A stretch of 6,188 nucleotides of DNA, taken from Thermodesulfobacteriota bacterium (lineage in GTDB: Bacteria > Desulfobacterota > DSM-4660 > Desulfatiglandales > HGW-15). The notes beneath the pieces are model-generated. The model was not told the DNA's origin and did no database searches. It worked only from the letters and a program-made list of their open reading frames with translations. The position numbers and the translations under genes were made by a program. The stretch lies in the NCBI GenBank assembly GCA_025454125.1, contig JALOPA010000135.1, positions 1 through 6,188 of the forward strand, written 5' to 3'. Of this stretch, positions 1-5,677 are shown in pieces (the first letter of the stretch is position 1; every line of letters begins with the position of its first letter).

Positions 1-371
1 CCGCTCTGCCGGGTGATTCGAACATCGCCTTTGGCGACAATCCTCTCGATCTTCATGCTCCCTTTCTGGGTGGATTCCGTCAACTTCTCAATCTTCATGC
101 TGTCTTTTTGGGCGGATTGACTGTTTTTCTCGCTATAATAGACGACCATTTCTTGGCTCACGATGGTCCAGTCGTCCCGCTTGGCATCCACATTCCCGCT
201 GAAGGTGACCCTCTTGCGTTGATGATCGAACTCAAGAGTGTCGGACTTGATCACAATGGGTTGACCCTTTGAATCTCCGAAGGCTTTCTTCAAGCTCTGG
301 CCGCTGGCACCGGGCACAACGAACAGAGCCCAAAGGCTGAGACAGAGAGAGAGGCGAAATAAGATCTTCAT
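1..371 (-). CDS. lptA: LptA, periplasmic LPS-transport protein (OstA-like), 3' end cut by window edge
   Basis: LptA binds LPS in the periplasm and forms the filament linking the inner-membrane LptBFGC complex to LptD/E. I translated the minus strand by hand from the ATG at 371-369. Residues 1 to about 24 form a signal peptide (basic MKILFR start, hydrophobic core, small residues ASG before the likely cleavage site). The OstA-like fold then begins with IVIKSDTLEFDHQRKRVTFSGN and continues through DDWTIVSQEMVVYY, as in other LptA proteins. About 123 codons are visible; the C-terminal part lies beyond base 1. The start overlaps the lptC stop by 4 bases (ATGA), which implies translational coupling. 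Residues 86-111 contain an imperfect 14-residue tandem duplication between beta strands, which is unusual. Family assignment is firm; the missing end cannot be judged. Confidence 0.9.
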   Translation of the reverse strand, partial: MKILFRLSLCLSLWALFVVPGASGQSLKKAFGDSKGQPIVIKSDTLEFDHQRKRVTFSGNVDAKRDDWTIVSQEMVVYYSEKNSQSAQKDSMKIEKLTESTQKGSMKIERIVAKGDVRITRQS

Positions 372-940
372 AGAGTGGGGGGCTCTCCGTAGATCAAGGT
401 GGTGGCGTTATTGAGGATCTGCATTTTCTCCTTGCCGACGTCCAGAAAGAGTCCCTTGCCTTCAATGGAGAAAAGAGGCCCTGAGATCTTGACGTCTTTA
501 TCCGTTTCCAGGGAGCCTTGCTTGTGATTGTATACGGCCTGCTCGGTCGCGAACCGTAAACCGTTTTCCGTTTCGCCGATCAGGTCTCCCTGCAGTTCCA
601 GCCTGCCGGTGCGTTTGTCAAACTCTCCCTGCTTGCCCTGCACCGTGACACGCGGCTTATTCTCAGGTTCCAAGGTAAGGTGAAAGTCCATAAAGGTGAC
701 AACCTGCTGGTCCTTGGACAGCCTTGCCTCGGAAGCGTCCAGCGCCCAAGTGACCTTCCGAGAGGGATCGTCCTGAACGTAGTGAATGTCTTTGAGCCTG
801 ATGCCTTCTTCGGTTTCCTTTTCCTGAGGAGCAGCCTGTTGCACCGGCGGCTTGCGAGCCTGGAAAAGAAAGACCGTCACGAGGGCAATAAGAAAGCCCA
901 TAGCTACTAAGGGCCAGTGTTTTCTGAAGATTTTCTGCAT
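368..940 (-). CDS. lptC: LptC, inner-membrane-anchored LPS-transport protein
   Basis: LptC receives LPS from the LptBFG extractor and passes it to LptA. The 190-residue product matches the usual LptC length (about 190). A short basic N-terminus (MQKIFRKHW) precedes one transmembrane anchor at about residues 11-29, followed by a proline-rich linker at 30-37. The periplasmic beta-jellyroll occupies about residues 46-185 and shows the family pattern of a peptide like WALDASEARLSKDQQVVTF, followed by paired strands ending in the segment 'KISGPLFSIEGKGLFLDVGKE'-type repeat. The gene starts 27 bases after the kdsC stop and overlaps lptA by 4 bases. No Shine-Dalgarno sequence stands at a normal distance before the ATG at 940-938, whereas a TATAAT box lies 10 bases upstream. 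Assignment rests on architecture plus position between kdsC and lptA. Confidence 0.9.
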   Translation of the reverse strand: MQKIFRKHWPLVAMGFLIALVTVFLFQARKPPVQQAAPQEKETEEGIRLKDIHYVQDDPSRKVTWALDASEARLSKDQQVVTFMDFHLTLEPENKPRVTVQGKQGEFDKRTGRLELQGDLIGETENGLRFATEQAVYNHKQGSLETDKDVKISGPLFSIEGKGLFLDVGKEKMQILNNATTLIYGEPPTL

Positions 941-949
941 TTTGCAATA

Positions 950-979
950 ATTATACCAAAGGACCCTTCATGGTGTAAA
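950..979 (-). promoter_or_regulatory. Candidate extended -10 sigma70-type promoter before lptC
   Basis: Read on the minus strand, TTTACA (979-974, 5 of 6 to TTGACA) is followed after 18 bases by a perfect TATAAT (955-950). The -10 box carries the TGn extension (TGG at 958-956). The -35 box lies inside the last codons of kdsC. The predicted transcription start near 943 is only a few bases before the lptC ATG, so a transcript from here would be almost leaderless. This may be chance in an AT-rich junction, or a genuine internal promoter for lptC-lptA. Confidence 0.4.
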
Positions 980-1501
980 GACTAATTTTCCTTTTTTGCC
1001 GATCCAATAGGGCCAAAGGCCTTTGGCCTTCAGGATGGCCTCGCAGAGTTCTCTCACGGCGCCGTTGCCGCCGCCCTTTTTTGTGGAAAAAGCGGCTGCG
1101 GCACGGATCTCCGGAACGGCGTCCGCCACGGCCACGGCGATCCCAGACTGTTCAAAGAGCGGGAGATCGGGCAGGTCATCGCCCATGCAGCAGATCTCCG
1201 ACCTGGCCAGGCGTTTCCTTTGAATGAGATCGGCGCACACGCCGGTCTTGTCTCTGACGCCCAGGTGGACCTCCGCAATCCCCAGGTCCTTGGCCCGGAA
1301 CTCTGCTGCCGCGGACCTGCGGCCCGAGATCAGAGCGACTTCGATCCCCGCCTGCATCAGCATCCTCATTCCGTGGCCGTCCTTGCAGTCGAAGTGCTTG
1401 GTCTCCTCCCCCTGATCGTTGACGACGATGCGGCCGTCCGTGAGGACTCCGTCAATGTCAAGGATAAGAAGCTTCACCTTTGCGAGGGCTTTTCTGGTCA
1501 T
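968..1501 (-). CDS. kdsC: KdsC, 3-deoxy-D-manno-octulosonate 8-phosphate phosphatase
   Basis: KdsC is a cytoplasmic HAD-superfamily phosphatase that hydrolyses Kdo 8-phosphate to Kdo and phosphate, the step after KdsA. With the ATG at 1501-1499 the protein has 177 residues, close to the family norm and without a cap domain, as expected for the tetrameric C0-type KdsC. The HAD motifs are complete: motif I DIDGVLTDG with nucleophile D15 and acid/base D17, motif II LISGR with S59, motif III VRDKTG with K85, and motif IV GDDLPD with D108 and D109. The glycine-rich KKGGGNGAVRE segment near residue 145 is also typical. A TTG two codons upstream (1507) is possible, but AGGA sits 6 bases before the ATG at 1501, which favours that start. 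It lies 99 bases after kdsA. Confidence 0.94.
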   Translation of the reverse strand: MTRKALAKVKLLILDIDGVLTDGRIVVNDQGEETKHFDCKDGHGMRMLMQAGIEVALISGRRSAAAEFRAKDLGIAEVHLGVRDKTGVCADLIQRKRLARSEICCMGDDLPDLPLFEQSGIAVAVADAVPEIRAAAAFSTKKGGGNGAVRELCEAILKAKGLWPYWIGKKGKLVFTP

Positions 1502-1600
1502 CTCCAATCCTTTCTCAATCGGCCAATCCGTCAGAATGCCACTCCCGGCAAAGAGCGAACCCTGCCGACACCGGCCAGCGGTCCGTCCTCCAAAAAGAGT

Positions 1601-2428
1601 CTACTTTGTGCTTTGAACCAGTCGATGGATCTCTTTGAGCAGGGTCAGGAGAGGCCTCACCTGGTCGAGGGCGAGAGAGTTCGGTCCATCACACAGGGCG
1701 GAATCCGGATCCGGGTGCACTTCCAGAAAAAGGCCGTCGGCTCCCGCGGCCACTGCCGCTTTGGAGAGGTGGCCCACGAACTGCCGCTGGCCTCCGGAGG
1801 AAGAGCCCAGACCGCCCGGGAGCTGAACGCTGTGGGTGGCATCGAAAACAACTGGGAATCCGAAGGTCTTCATCACCGCAATGGAGCGGATGTCTACGAT
1901 CAGGTTGTTGTAGCCGAAGGAGGTTCCTCTTTCCGTAAGAAAGATACGACGGTTGCCTGTGGAGAGAACTTTTTCCGTTGCCCCTTTGATGTCCCATGGA
2001 GCGAGGAACTGCCCTTTTTTGATGTTTACGGCCAGTCCTGTCCTGCCCACGGCCAGAAGCAGATCCGTTTGCCTGCAAAGAAAAGCGGGAATCTGAATCA
2101 TGTCCAGGACGGAGGCCGCCTTAGCGACCTCTTCGACGCTGTGGACATCCGAAAGGAGCGGCAGCCCGACGTTCTCCTTGACCTTGCGGAGGATCTCGAT
2201 CCCCCTGTCAATGCCCGGTCCTCGATAGGAGTTCACGGAGGTTCGGTTGGCCTTGTCGTAGGAGGCCTTGAAGATGACAGGGATCCCAAGCCGTTGCTCC
2301 GTCTCCCTGAGGAAATCCGCCACGGCCAGGGTCAGGTCTTCACTTTCAACCACGCAGGGCCCTGCGATGAGAAAGAAAGGGGCCTCCTCTCCGCTTGACC
2401 CGCGACCTATGTTCAAAGGATTATTCAT
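1601..2428 (-). CDS. kdsA: KdsA, 3-deoxy-8-phosphooctulonate synthase (metal-dependent class)
   Basis: KdsA condenses phosphoenolpyruvate with D-arabinose 5-phosphate to Kdo 8-phosphate in the cytosol, the first committed step of Kdo synthesis. The 275-residue length is normal for this TIM-barrel family. Signature segments are IAGPCVVES (21-29), FKASYDKANRTS (53-64), SYRGPG (67-72), LPAF/IPAFLCRQTDLL (113-124), FDATHS (195-200) and EVHPDP (236-241). Cys25, His199, Glu236 and Asp247 occupy the positions of the Aquifex aeolicus metal ligands Cys11, His185, Glu222 and Asp233, all shifted by 14. E. coli KdsA has Asn at the Cys position and needs no metal, so this enzyme should be metal-dependent. 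The ATG at 2428 has only a distant AAGGA about 15 bases upstream, so the start is less certain than the gene. Confidence 0.95.
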   Translation of the reverse strand: MNNPLNIGRGSSGEEAPFFLIAGPCVVESEDLTLAVADFLRETEQRLGIPVIFKASYDKANRTSVNSYRGPGIDRGIEILRKVKENVGLPLLSDVHSVEEVAKAASVLDMIQIPAFLCRQTDLLLAVGRTGLAVNIKKGQFLAPWDIKGATEKVLSTGNRRIFLTERGTSFGYNNLIVDIRSIAVMKTFGFPVVFDATHSVQLPGGLGSSSGGQRQFVGHLSKAAVAAGADGLFLEVHPDPDSALCDGPNSLALDQVRPLLTLLKEIHRLVQSTK

Positions 2429-2452
2429 AGACTGGACAGCAAAATCCTTCCG

Positions 2453-2484
2453 AATATGTAACCGAAAGGGTTTCGGAAAGTCAA
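2453..2484 (-). promoter_or_regulatory. Candidate kdsA promoter with an internal palindrome
   Basis: On the minus strand TTGACT (2484-2479) is a 5-of-6 match to the -35 consensus. The -10 side is weaker: TACATA after 18 bases (2460-2455) or CATATT after 20. Between the boxes lies a perfect inverted repeat at 2462-2476, CCGAAA-CCC-TTTCGG on the minus strand. It could be an operator, because a protein bound there would cover the spacer. The region sits 25-55 bases before the kdsA ATG, a sensible distance. This is inferred from sequence pattern only; no known regulator motif is recognised. Confidence 0.35.
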
Positions 2485-2563
2485 CAAATCAGGAAGGGGA
2501 AAGAACTTTTGCTTGTAATCGCGAAGGGAAATGCATATAAATACGCTTTAAACTTGTTGTTTG

Positions 2564-2715
2564 TGATGAACTCGTAAGAAGTCAGAAAACGCCCTTTTCC
2601 GTCATTTCGGCGGAGGCCGGAATCCCGTGTCACTGAGGGCTTAGGAAAAGCCCGGCCCCCGTTTCTTGTCCGCCTGGCGGGTTCAACGGGGTGACGATTT
2701 CTTACGAAGCCGTCA
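2564..2715. repeat. Palindromic intergenic element, about 150 bp, with terminal inverted repeats
   Basis: The ends are inverted copies: TCGTAAGAA at 2572-2580 and TTCTTACGA at 2699-2707 match perfectly within a longer imperfect pair (about 2564-2583 with 2697-2715). A further pair, CGTCA at 2600-2604 and TGACG at 2692-2696, lies inside. The block also contains a hairpin at about 2604-2622 whose arms TTTCGGC and GCCGGAA pair with one wobble. It resembles the dispersed 'GTCATTCCGGCGAAAGCC' type of intergenic repeat found in many environmental proteobacterial genomes. There is no coding sequence inside that I would support. It is probably a non-autonomous or decayed repeat unit. Confidence 0.55.
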
Positions 2716-2771
2716 GTCGTGCAACAGTGGAGCATCAGGCCGCGCTTCCTCTGCCGGCTGTGGAGAGGATG

Positions 2772-2949
2772 AAAATCCGAAGCATCCGCCTGCGCGTGGC
2801 CGCTGCGGCGAAGGCAGGCGAAATCTGAAGCAGTACTCAATGATCCAAATTCAAATGATCGAGACCGTGTATCTCCGGGTTTCTCATTTGAGGATTGGGT
2901 CATTTGTATTTTGAAATGCTTTCTGATTTTGAATTTCAAGATTCGGATC
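2772..2949. repeat. AT-rich inverted-repeat element, copy A, with an embedded hairpin
   Basis: The segment starts with AAATCCGAAGCA (2773-2784) and ends with AAGATTCGGATC. Inner arms CAAATTCAAATGATC (2846-2860) and 2898-2912 are inverted, 12 of 15 matching. Bases 2894-2947 align with 5951-6005 of copy B at about 44 of 55 columns by hand count, in the same orientation. Near the left end a GC-rich hairpin (CGCCTGC at 2787-2793, GCAGGCG at 2814-2820) lies between two 12-base direct repeats, AAATCCGAAGCA and AAATCTGAAGCA (2821-2832). The element ends about 28 bases before the ribosome binding site of the HcyBio gene, so it forms most of that gene's upstream leader. No gene is seen in 2716-2771 either. 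Confidence 0.6.
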
Positions 2950-2977
2950 TCTTGCGATCCAATGGAAGCGAGAGGGT

Positions 2978-2982
2978 GGAGG
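2978..2982 (+). promoter_or_regulatory. Ribosome binding site fixing a GTG start
   Basis: GGAGG at 2978-2982 stands 7 bases before the GTG at 2990. No in-frame ATG lies near the expected N-terminus of the HcyBio protein, so this site decides the start codon. Confidence 0.75.
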
Positions 2983-2989
2983 CTAAGAG

Positions 2990-4165
2990 GTGGCAGCGAG
3001 AAAAGCGACAAAAACCATCCAGGAGATCAACCAGCGCATCAAAGAAGGAAAGGTCGTCGTCGTCACGGCTCAGGAGATGGCGGAAATTGTGAAACGAAAG
3101 GGACCCGCGAAGGCGTTCAGGGAAGTGGATGTGGTGACGACCGGGACATTTTCTCCTATGTGCTCTTCAGGGGCCTTCATCAATTTCGGCCACACCAAGC
3201 CGACCACCAAGGCCGCCAAGGTTTGGCTGAACGATGTGCCGGCCTATGCCGGGGTGGCTGCGGTGGACATTTACATCGGGGCCACGGAACCTGCGGAAGA
3301 CGACCCCCTCAACCGGGTGCACCCTGGGCAGTTCAAATACGGGGGCGGGCACGTGATTCAGGACCTGGTGGCCGGGAAAAGCGTTCGTTTGAGGGCGACG
3401 GCCTATGGAACCGACTGCTATCCGAACCGGAGGGTGAGCAAGAAGGTGAAGCTGTCCGATCTCCCCTATGCCATGCTCCTGGATCCCCGGAACGCTTACC
3501 AGAACTACAACTGCGCCATCAACTTGTCGAACAAGACCATCTACACCTATATGGGCGTGCTGAAACCGAAGGCCGGCAACGCGAACTTCGCGACCGCCGG
3601 CGAGCTGAGCCCCCTCCTGAATGATCCTTACTACTTGACCCTGGGTCTGGGGACGAGAATCTTCCTGGGAGGGGCGCAAGGATACATCCTCGGCCCGGGA
3701 AGCCAGCACAAGCCGGGCGTGCAGAGAGGAGAAAACGGGGTTCCTCTTTCTCCCGCGGGCACGCTGATGGTCATGGGAAATCTGAAGGAGATGAGCCCGA
3801 GGTGGCTGGCCGGGGTCAGCATGCTGGGGTACGGGTGTTCATTGGCTGTGGGCATCGGGGTTCCCATCCCCATCCTGACGGAAGAGATCGCGAAATTCAC
3901 CGGAGTGTCCGATGAAGAGATTTTCACCCAGATCATCGATTACGGGATCGACTATCCCAAGGGGGAGGGGGTGAGCCTCGGCCAGGTGAGCTACGCGGAG
4001 CTCAAGAGCGGGACCATTAAATTCAGGGGACGGGACGTTCAGACCGTGCCTCTGTCTTCCCACACCCGAGCGCTCGAAATCGCGACCCTCTTGAAGGAAT
4101 GGATAGACAAGGGTGAATTCCTGCTCACAGAGCCGCAGGTCATGCTGCCCACGGTGGGGAGGTGA
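2990..4165 (+). CDS. DUF39/HcyBio homocysteine biosynthesis protein (aspartate semialdehyde sulfurtransferase family)
   Basis: This 391-residue protein belongs to the DUF39/HcyBio family. Archaeal members (for example MA1821 of Methanosarcina acetivorans) convert L-aspartate semialdehyde and sulfide-derived sulfur to homocysteine, bypassing homoserine acylation, and bacterial members in sulfate reducers have been linked to the same step. Characteristic segments are TGTFSPMCSSGAFINFGH (51-68), HPGQFKYGGGHVIQDLVAGK (111-130), YGTDCYPNR (139-147), FLGGAQGYILGPGSQH (225-240) and MLGYGCSLAVGIGVPIP (278-294). Cys58 and Cys143 sit in the two conserved motifs expected to carry the catalytic persulfide chemistry; Cys175 and Cys283 are further cysteines. 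The protein ends where the core domain ends, with no C-terminal CBS pair as in the archaeal form. It starts with GTG behind a strong GGAGG and is followed 3 bases later by greA. Family firm; substrate specificity inferred. Confidence 0.88.
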   Translation: MAARKATKTIQEINQRIKEGKVVVVTAQEMAEIVKRKGPAKAFREVDVVTTGTFSPMCSSGAFINFGHTKPTTKAAKVWLNDVPAYAGVAAVDIYIGATEPAEDDPLNRVHPGQFKYGGGHVIQDLVAGKSVRLRATAYGTDCYPNRRVSKKVKLSDLPYAMLLDPRNAYQNYNCAINLSNKTIYTYMGVLKPKAGNANFATAGELSPLLNDPYYLTLGLGTRIFLGGAQGYILGPGSQHKPGVQRGENGVPLSPAGTLMVMGNLKEMSPRWLAGVSMLGYGCSLAVGIGVPIPILTEEIAKFTGVSDEEIFTQIIDYGIDYPKGEGVSLGQVSYAELKSGTIKFRGRDVQTVPLSSHTRALEIATLLKEWIDKGEFLLTEPQVMLPTVGR

Positions 4166-4168
4166 GGA

Positions 4169-4636
4169 ATGGACAGGATTCCGATCACAAAGGATGGTCT
4201 CGAAAAACTCAAAGAAGAGCTTGCCCGCCTGGAGAGGGTGGATCGACCCGCGAACATTCGGGCGATCGAAGAGGCCAGGGGCCATGGGGATCTGAGCGAA
4301 AACGCGGAGTATCACGCGGCGAAAGAAAGGCAATCCTTCATTGACGGGCGAATCAACGAGCTCCGGGTGATCATCGGCAGTTCCGAGGTGATCGCCATGG
4401 ATGCCTCCCCATCGGACCGGGCTGTTTTCGGCAGAACGGTCAAGCTCTGGGATATCAGCACGGAGCAGGAAATTCAGTATCAGCTGCTCGGCCCCTATGA
4501 GTCGGATCCGGACAAGGGGAGGATCTCCGTGACCTCTCCCCTCGGCCAGGCCCTGATCGGCACGCGAGTGGGAGATGAGATCCGAGTCAGAACGCCGAAG
4601 GGGGTTCAGGAGTTCGAAGTTCTCGAAATCTCCTAA
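4169..4636 (+). CDS. greA: GreA, transcript cleavage/elongation factor
   Basis: GreA enters the secondary channel of RNA polymerase and stimulates cleavage of backtracked RNA, rescuing stalled complexes. The 155-residue length matches the family (E. coli 158). Residues 1 to about 76 form the antiparallel coiled coil with the hallmark tip GDLSENAEYHAAKERQ; Asp41 and Glu44, the acidic tip residues needed for cleavage, are present at the same numbers as in E. coli. Residues from about 85 form the globular FKBP-like C-terminal domain (VFGRTVKLWD, ISVTSPLGQALIG, VRTPKGVQEFEVLEI). The ATG is preceded by GGAGGTGA at 4158-4165, which includes the stop codon of the HcyBio gene; the 3-base gap implies coupled translation. 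Confidence 0.96.
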   Translation: MDRIPITKDGLEKLKEELARLERVDRPANIRAIEEARGHGDLSENAEYHAAKERQSFIDGRINELRVIIGSSEVIAMDASPSDRAVFGRTVKLWDISTEQEIQYQLLGPYESDPDKGRISVTSPLGQALIGTRVGDEIRVRTPKGVQEFEVLEIS

Positions 4637-4695
4637 AGAGTGGAATGCCCGTATAACGCCTAGAACCCGGCCTCGCCTTGTGTCGGGAGGGTCTT

Positions 4696-5184
4696 ATGGA
4701 CTCTGTGCAAATCGAGAAGATGGTCACGGTCAAGTACCACATGATGACCCATCTCATGGACGGCTCCGTCAAGGACCACAAGGAAGAGGGGATCACCTTC
4801 GTTTACGGTGTCGAGCGGCAGGTGCCCACGCTGGAAAGGGCCTTGGAGGGATGCCACGTAGGCGATCAAAAAAACATTACGATCCCTTCCGGCGAGATCT
4901 ACGGGGAACATGACGCCCGCCTGATCGCTGAAATCCCCAAAAAAGGCCTTCTGAAGCAGCGGTTGGTGCCGGGGCAGTACTATCGGCAAATGAAGCAGGG
5001 AAAGCTGATTGCCTTCAAGGTGCTGGATATCCTCCCTCGCACGGTGCTGGTGGACTTCAATGATCCTTTGGCCGGCATCGAGGTGTCCATGGACCTCGAA
5101 GTGACGGCCATCCGGGAGGCTTCCCCAGAAGAAATAGAAACCGCCAGGGAAACGCAGGTCAAGAGACGGATCGGTTGCGCGTGA
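4696..5184 (+). CDS. SlyD-like FKBP-type peptidyl-prolyl isomerase without metal-binding tail
   Basis: The 162-residue protein aligns by eye with SlyD-type FKBPs, which are cytoplasmic prolyl isomerases and chaperones with an 'insert-in-flap' (IF) domain. Core FKBP strands are at about 9-70 (VTVKYHMMTHLMDGSVKDH, then LERALEGCHVGDQKNITIP and EIYGEHD); the IF domain is about 72-118; the core resumes with VLVDFNDPLAG (117-127) and SMDLEVTAIREASPEEI. The His/Cys-rich nickel-binding tail of E. coli SlyD is absent; the chain ends shortly after the core with KRRIGCA. The usual GSLIxGLE loop reads QVPTLERALEG and the usual His in NHxLAG is Asp123, so the active pocket diverges. I chose the ATG at 4696 because GGGAGG lies 5 bases upstream; a TTG at 4678 is less likely. 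It follows greA by 59 bases. Confidence 0.82.
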   Translation: MDSVQIEKMVTVKYHMMTHLMDGSVKDHKEEGITFVYGVERQVPTLERALEGCHVGDQKNITIPSGEIYGEHDARLIAEIPKKGLLKQRLVPGQYYRQMKQGKLIAFKVLDILPRTVLVDFNDPLAGIEVSMDLEVTAIREASPEEIETARETQVKRRIGCA

Positions 5185-5196
5185 AGGAGGGACGGC

Positions 5197-5670
5197 ATGC
5201 TTTTGAGGATGTTCATCCACGGCCTTGAAAGCAACAATCAGGGAACCAAGGCCGTCTATTTCCGAAAGCATTTTCCTGGGATGCTCACGCCCAATTTCCC
5301 CGGATCTTTGGATGAACGGATGACCTCGCTTCGAGCGCTCCTTTCGGGGAAAAACGATATCATTCTGGTGGGATCGAGTTTCGGCGGCCTCATGGCTTCA
5401 ATCTACGCCATGGAGAATGAAGCGAGCATGAAAAAGCTCATCCTGCTTGCCCCTGCCATCAACCTCATGGAGTTTTCGCCCTACAGGGAGAGGACGCTCT
5501 GCGTGCCCGTGCACCTCTACCACGGCCGACAGGATGACGTGATTCCTCTGGAGGATGTTCGGAGCGTGTCACACCAGGTTTTTCCCGACCTCACCTTCCA
5601 TGCCGTGGACGACGATCACTACCTCCACAAGACCTTCGAAAAGATCGGTTGGGATACCTTGCTGCGTTGA
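5197..5670 (+). CDS. Small YqiA-like alpha/beta hydrolase
   Basis: This 157-residue protein is a minimal alpha/beta-hydrolase, similar in layout to the YqiA esterase family (E. coli YqiA has 193 residues). The first strand and oxyanion segment MFIHGLESNNQGTK is at 5-18. The nucleophile elbow GSSFGG (59-64) gives Ser61. The acid is probably Asp113 in HGRQDDVIP (109-117), and the base His141 in DDDHYLH (138-144). There is no cap domain, signal peptide or membrane segment, so it is a cytoplasmic enzyme of unknown substrate, perhaps an esterase or thioesterase. AAGGAGG at 5184-5190 lies 6 bases before the ATG and overlaps the FKBP stop, so it is very likely co-transcribed with it. It ends 7 bases from a convergent gene. 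Confidence 0.82.
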   Translation: MLLRMFIHGLESNNQGTKAVYFRKHFPGMLTPNFPGSLDERMTSLRALLSGKNDIILVGSSFGGLMASIYAMENEASMKKLILLAPAINLMEFSPYRERTLCVPVHLYHGRQDDVIPLEDVRSVSHQVFPDLTFHAVDDDHYLHKTFEKIGWDTLLR

Positions 5671-5677
5671 TCCTAGA

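Noticed and set aside
1502..1600. Possible remnant of a KpsF/KdsD gene between kdsA and kdsC
   Set aside because: The 99-base gap is open in the kdsC frame, but the translation (GSLFAGSGILTDWPIEKG) shows only a vague resemblance to a CBS motif and no SIS-domain signature.
1220..2398. 392-codon open frame on the plus strand opposite kdsA and kdsC
   Set aside because: It is antisense to two clearly recognised genes, and its product has the odd composition (many His, Arg, Gly, Pro) of a complementary-frame artefact in GC-rich DNA.
2666..2914. 82-codon plus-strand open frame before the HcyBio gene
   Set aside because: It spans the end of one repeat element and most of another, has no ribosome binding site and no recognisable domain.
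2891..2990. SAM-type riboswitch before the HcyBio gene
   Set aside because: A methionine-pathway gene made this worth checking, but the leader consists of the AT-rich repeat element and I see no conserved SAM-riboswitch core or following terminator.
2481..3011. 176-codon minus-strand open frame across the divergent intergenic region
   Set aside because: It runs through both repeat elements and into the HcyBio start; its segments (SGLRRNDGKG and similar) are the usual chance translation of dispersed intergenic repeats, and there is no ribosome binding site.
4637..4695. Separate promoter or terminator between greA and the FKBP gene
   Set aside because: A TATAAC at 4652-4657 has no matching -35 box at 16-18 bases, and no stable hairpin with a T-run is present.
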